From Limisphaerales bacterium (GTDB lineage: Bacteria; Verrucomicrobiota; Verrucomicrobiia; Limisphaerales; PALSA-1396), in the NCBI GenBank assembly GCA_003140275.1, contig PLJQ01000442.1, forward strand, positions 568-9,373: 8,806 bases of DNA. Reading direction: 5' to 3'. A model generated the notes under the pieces. It was not told the origin of the DNA and searched no databases. It saw only the letters and a program-made list of their open reading frames with translations. Of this stretch, positions 6,184-8,806 are shown piece by piece. The position numbers and the translations under genes were made by a program. Position 1 is the first letter of the stretch, and each line of letters starts with the position of its first letter.

Positions 6184-6367
6184 AAATCCAAATTAATGTC
6201 GTTTTATCGAATCTTTACACTTGCATACGTTAAATGGTCGTGTATGGTGAACGCACGTAGCTCCATAAAAATATACTGACTATACCGTTAACCCCTGGCA
6301 AATCTTAAATCCGCAGTCAAACGAGCCTTGGAGCCGTACCTGAACTAGCAACCGTCGTAAAATTTGT
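6184..6367 (+). promoter_or_regulatory. AT-rich upstream region of the SBBP/Ig gene
   Basis: Positions 6181-6300 are about 37% G+C by hand count, clearly below the genes on either side. This suits a promoter or a fragment of foreign DNA left with the transposase remnant. TTGCAT (6221-6226) and TATGGT (6243-6248), 16 bases apart, make a weak sigma-70-like pair about 120 bases before the start codon. No Shine-Dalgarno sequence precedes the ATG at 6368. Confidence 0.3.
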
Positions 6368-8806
6368 ATGTGCCGAAGTCGCTTCTCTGTTTCCAGCTTT
6401 TTCGTAATCTCAATCGTTACTTTTTTCCTGGGGGGACTCGCTACGTTGGCTGCAACTCCACCCGCCTTTCTCTGGGCGAAGCAAGCCGGCGGAACACAAA
6501 ATGATTACGTTGACTCCATCTCGGTGGACACCAACGGCAACTTTTATGCAGTGGGACAGTTTACTGGCGCCGCCACTTTTGGCAGCACCAATTTGACTGC
6601 CACCGGGGGTTCGCTTGATGAGGACATCTTCATCGTCAAATATGACGCTTCCGGCAACGTTGTCTGGGCTCGAAGAGCCGGCGGACCTAATACGGATGAA
6701 GGTTTCGGCGTCAAGCTGGACCGCACCGGCACTAATCTTTATGTAACCGGAAAATTCTCCGGCACCGCCTCCTTTGGCACCACCAACCTGACGAGCAGCG
6801 GGGTCAGCAACAACATGTTTTTGGCCAAGTATGATACCTCGGGCAATTTCATTTGGGCGACAAAAGCCGGCGGCACCGGCGCGTGCTATGGCGGCTCCGT
6901 GGCCGTGGACTCGGCGAACAGCGCTTATGTGGTCGGAAACTTTCACGGCACAGCCACCTTTGGCACCACCAACCTGACGGCCCGCGGCACCAACGGATAC
7001 AGAGACATCTTCGTCGCCAAGTATAACAGCGCGGGCACTTTTCAATGGGTCCAACAAATCGGGGGTCCGGATGGCGAGGACGATTCCTACTCAATTGCCG
7101 TGGACGCAAGTAACAACGTTTATGTGACAGGGTGGTTCCTTTACGACGGCTTCTTTGGCCCCCAAGAGACCGGCACGCTGGGCATCCAGGATATTTTTCT
7201 GGCCAAATACGACAGCGCGGGAAATTTCCTCTGGATGAACCAGGCCGGCGGAGGCAATGATTATCAATACAGTTATGCTGTTGCGGTGGATGGCAACGGT
7301 AATCCCTATATCACTGGCGCCTTTCGCACCAACTGCACTTTTCTGCTGGACATAGTCACTACCAACGGCACCACCCTGACAGCCTACGGAACCAACACGG
7401 ACATTTTCGTGGCCAAGTACGACCCCAACGGAAACCTCCTTTGGGTCCGTCAAGCCGGGTCAACCAACAACGAGGATGAGGGCTACAGTATTGCGGTGGA
7501 CGCCGCCGGCAGTGCTTATGTTTCAGGTGCTTTTTCCGCCACCGCCACATTCGCCACCACCAACCTGACGGCCGCCGGAAATCAAGATGCTTTCCTGGCT
7601 AAATACGACCTCAACGGCAACTTTCTTTGGGTCGTAAGCGGGGGGGGCAGCTACTTCGATTACGGCACCGTCGTTGGGTTGGACAGTTTCGGCAACAATT
7701 ACATTGCGGGAATTTTTTCCGGCATTCCCTCTGACGGCACCCCCACTTTTGGCACCAACGTTCTCACTGGGCTTGGCGAAAATGACATCTTTCTGGCCAA
7801 ACTCCAGAGCACATTCAACCACGCGCCGGTGTTACCAGCGCAGACCAATCGAACGATCGCCGAGCTGACCCTGCTGACGGTGACCAACAAAGCCACGGAC
7901 TCCGACATTCCGGCCCAAACCCTGGCCTATCAGTTGGTCAACCCGCCGGCAGGCGCGGTGATTTCGACCAATGGCGTGATCACCTGGACGCCTACCGAGG
8001 CGCAAGGGCCCTCGACCAACACGATTACGACGGTGGTGACGGACAGCGGGACTCCGAGTCTAAGCGCGACCAACAGCTTCACGGTGACGGTGACGGAAGT
8101 AAACACCGCGCCGGTGTTGCCGGTGAAGACCAACCTGACGGTTGCCAAATTGATCCTGCTGACGGTGACCAACACGGCGACGGACTCCGACCTGCCCACC
8201 AACACCCTGACCTACACGCTGACGGTGACCAACGTGCTGGGCCAGACCATCAGCAACGCAACCATCAACGCCAGCGGAATCATCACATGGACCCCGACCA
8301 ACGCGCCGAGCACGAACATTCTCAAGACGGTGGTGACGGACAACGGGATTCCGCCTTTGAGCGCGACCAATACGTTCACGGTGTTCGTGACGGCCAACAC
8401 CGCTCCGGTATTTAACTTCGCGCAGACCAATCGAACGATCGCCGAGCTGACCCTGCTGACGGTGACCAACAAAGCCACGGACTCCGACATTCCGGCCCAA
8501 ACCCTGACCTATCAGTTGGTCAACCCGCCGGCAGGCGCGGTGATTTCGACCAATGGCGTGATCACCTGGACGCCGACCGAGGCGCAAGGGCCCTCGACCA
8601 ACACGATTACGACGGTGGTGACGGACAACGGGACTCCGAACCTAAGCGCAACGAACACCTTCACGGTGACGGTGAACGAAGTGAACGTGGCGCCGGTGCT
8701 GACGCTGCCGCCCAGCACGAACATCAACGAATCGACGCTCTACACGGCGACGGCGACGGCGACCGATGCCGATCTGCCGGCCAATCCGCTGACCTTTGCG
8801 CTGGTG
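6368..8806 (+). CDS. Large exported SBBP beta-propeller and Ig-like repeat protein, 3' end cut by window edge
   Basis: The frame is open for 813 codons from ATG 6368 to the window edge. Residues 1-29 form a signal peptide (MCRSRFSVSS, hydrophobic core, cleavage probably after LAA). Residues 36 to about 479 are seven SBBP repeats (listed separately), enough for one complete seven-bladed beta-propeller. From residue 486 onward come Ig-like repeats of 95-98 residues with the signature NGVITWTPTEAQGPSTN and a closing NTAPVL linker. The protein is rich in Thr, Asn and Gly and poor in Cys, as usual for extracellular repeat proteins. Exported proteins of this build in Verrucomicrobiota are generally annotated as cell-surface or adhesion-like, but no ligand can be inferred. 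The C-terminus, where a sorting or anchoring signal would be, is outside the window. The start is chosen for the signal peptide; no Shine-Dalgarno sequence is visible. Confidence 0.9.
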   Translation, partial: MCRSRFSVSSFFVISIVTFFLGGLATLAATPPAFLWAKQAGGTQNDYVDSISVDTNGNFYAVGQFTGAATFGSTNLTATGGSLDEDIFIVKYDASGNVVWARRAGGPNTDEGFGVKLDRTGTNLYVTGKFSGTASFGTTNLTSSGVSNNMFLAKYDTSGNFIWATKAGGTGACYGGSVAVDSANSAYVVGNFHGTATFGTTNLTARGTNGYRDIFVAKYNSAGTFQWVQQIGGPDGEDDSYSIAVDASNNVYVTGWFLYDGFFGPQETGTLGIQDIFLAKYDSAGNFLWMNQAGGGNDYQYSYAVAVDGNGNPYITGAFRTNCTFLLDIVTTNGTTLTAYGTNTDIFVAKYDPNGNLLWVRQAGSTNNEDEGYSIAVDAAGSAYVSGAFSATATFATTNLTAAGNQDAFLAKYDLNGNFLWVVSGGGSYFDYGTVVGLDSFGNNYIAGIFSGIPSDGTPTFGTNVLTGLGENDIFLAKLQSTFNHAPVLPAQTNRTIAELTLLTVTNKATDSDIPAQTLAYQLVNPPAGAVISTNGVITWTPTEAQGPSTNTITTVVTDSGTPSLSATNSFTVTVTEVNTAPVLPVKTNLTVAKLILLTVTNTATDSDLPTNTLTYTLTVTNVLGQTISNATINASGIITWTPTNAPSTNILKTVVTDNGIPPLSATNTFTVFVTANTAPVFNFAQTNRTIAELTLLTVTNKATDSDIPAQTLTYQLVNPPAGAVISTNGVITWTPTEAQGPSTNTITTVVTDNGTPNLSATNTFTVTVNEVNVAPVLTLPPSTNINESTLYTATATATDADLPANPLTFALV
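6473..7810 (+). repeat. Seven SBBP repeats forming one beta-propeller domain
   Basis: Each repeat starts with a conserved Trp in a (L/V/I)W--QAGG-like motif, has VDxxGNxYVTGxFSG in the middle and ends with DIFLAKYDxxGN. The Trp codons begin at 6473, 6665, 6854, 7046, 7232, 7442 and 7628, which is 62-70 residues apart. The fifth unit is the longest (70 residues). The last unit ends in DIFLAKL and is not followed by another W motif, so the count is exactly seven. At nucleotide level the units are diverged, unlike the Ig repeats that follow. Confidence 0.85.
7838..8099 (+). repeat. Long direct repeat, copy 1
   Basis: This stretch recurs 582 bases downstream. From 7838 to 8045 I count only two differences from copy 2 (at 7925 and 7993), both single-base; divergence rises after 8046. 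Two Ig units lie between the two starting points. Confidence 0.88.
8420..8681 (+). repeat. Long direct repeat, copy 2
   Basis: This is the counterpart of 7838-8099, with differences at 8507 and 8575 in the first 208 bases and more near the end. It could recombine with copy 1, removing or adding exactly 582 bases (194 codons, frame kept). Confidence 0.88.

Larger units (their letters stand above)
7823..8806 (+). repeat. Tandem Ig-like repeats, three complete and one partial
   Basis: Units begin at the Ala-Pro-Val linker: 7823 (95 residues), 8108 (98), 8402 (96) and 8690 (cut by the edge). Each contains a TNxATDSDxPxxxLxY segment, GxITWTPT, then TVVTDxGxPxLSATNxFTV. Units 1 and 3 are almost the same and unit 2 differs. 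The fold is probably a putative-Ig (He_PIG-like) or cadherin-like beta-sandwich. Unit 4 contains an in-frame hexamer, ACGGCG, three times in tandem (8744-8761, encoding TATATA). Confidence 0.85.

Noticed and set aside
7838..8681. Repeats considered as a CRISPR-like or other non-coding array
   Set aside because: The repeats are about 290 bases long, keep one open frame and encode Ig-like domains. There is no short repeat/spacer structure.
6410..8727. A chain of minus-strand open frames opposite the SBBP/Ig gene
   Set aside because: They repeat only because the plus-strand domains repeat; stops are scarce there because of the GC-rich third positions of the sense gene. No signal peptide or known domain is seen in them.

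Overview
The window looks like chromosomal DNA from a Verrucomicrobiota bacterium, probably near Pedosphaera/Limisphaerales; this is inferred from gene content, not from a marker gene. The evidence is a PSD1 (DUF1549/DUF1553) and DUF1501 gene pair, a secreted glycoside-hydrolase-like protein, an SBBP beta-propeller protein with Ig-like repeats of the 'GVITWTPTEAQGP' type, and short low-complexity repeats lodged inside genes. No tRNA, rRNA or CRISPR array was seen.

Layout. (1) Positions 1-3328, minus strand: a two-gene operon. The PSD1 gene comes first (3328 to 1072) and is followed after 9 bases by a DUF1501 gene (1062 to 1) that runs off the left edge. The PSD1 frame is broken by an insertion of about 85 bases, between 1807 and 1900, carrying a tandem 7-mer and an inverted repeat. 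(2) 3329-3714: a divergent intergenic region with a strong hairpin-forming inverted repeat (3636-3663). (3) 3715-5534, plus strand: a secreted TIM-barrel glycoside-hydrolase-like protein of about 606 residues, broken by a one-base frameshift near 4130-4137 and carrying an in-frame low-complexity insert at 4348-4373. (4) 5535-6367: mostly non-coding, with a candidate terminator hairpin, a possible 58-residue single-pass membrane protein on the minus strand, and the N-terminal remnant of an IS1182-like transposase. (5) 6368-8806, plus strand: the first 813 codons of a large exported protein, with a signal peptide, seven SBBP repeats (one whole seven-bladed propeller) and then at least four Ig-like repeats, running off the right edge.

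How the genes fit together. PSD1 and DUF1501 proteins are nearly always encoded as neighbours in Planctomycetes and Verrucomicrobia and are exported; their biochemical role is not firmly established, though they often sit near sulfatases and glycoside hydrolases. The divergent hydrolase-like gene fits a polysaccharide-related locus. The SBBP/Ig protein is probably a separate surface or secreted protein, set apart by mobile-element debris. Two frameshifts in neighbouring genes mean either real decay or local sequence error, and this should be settled before the genes are called functional.
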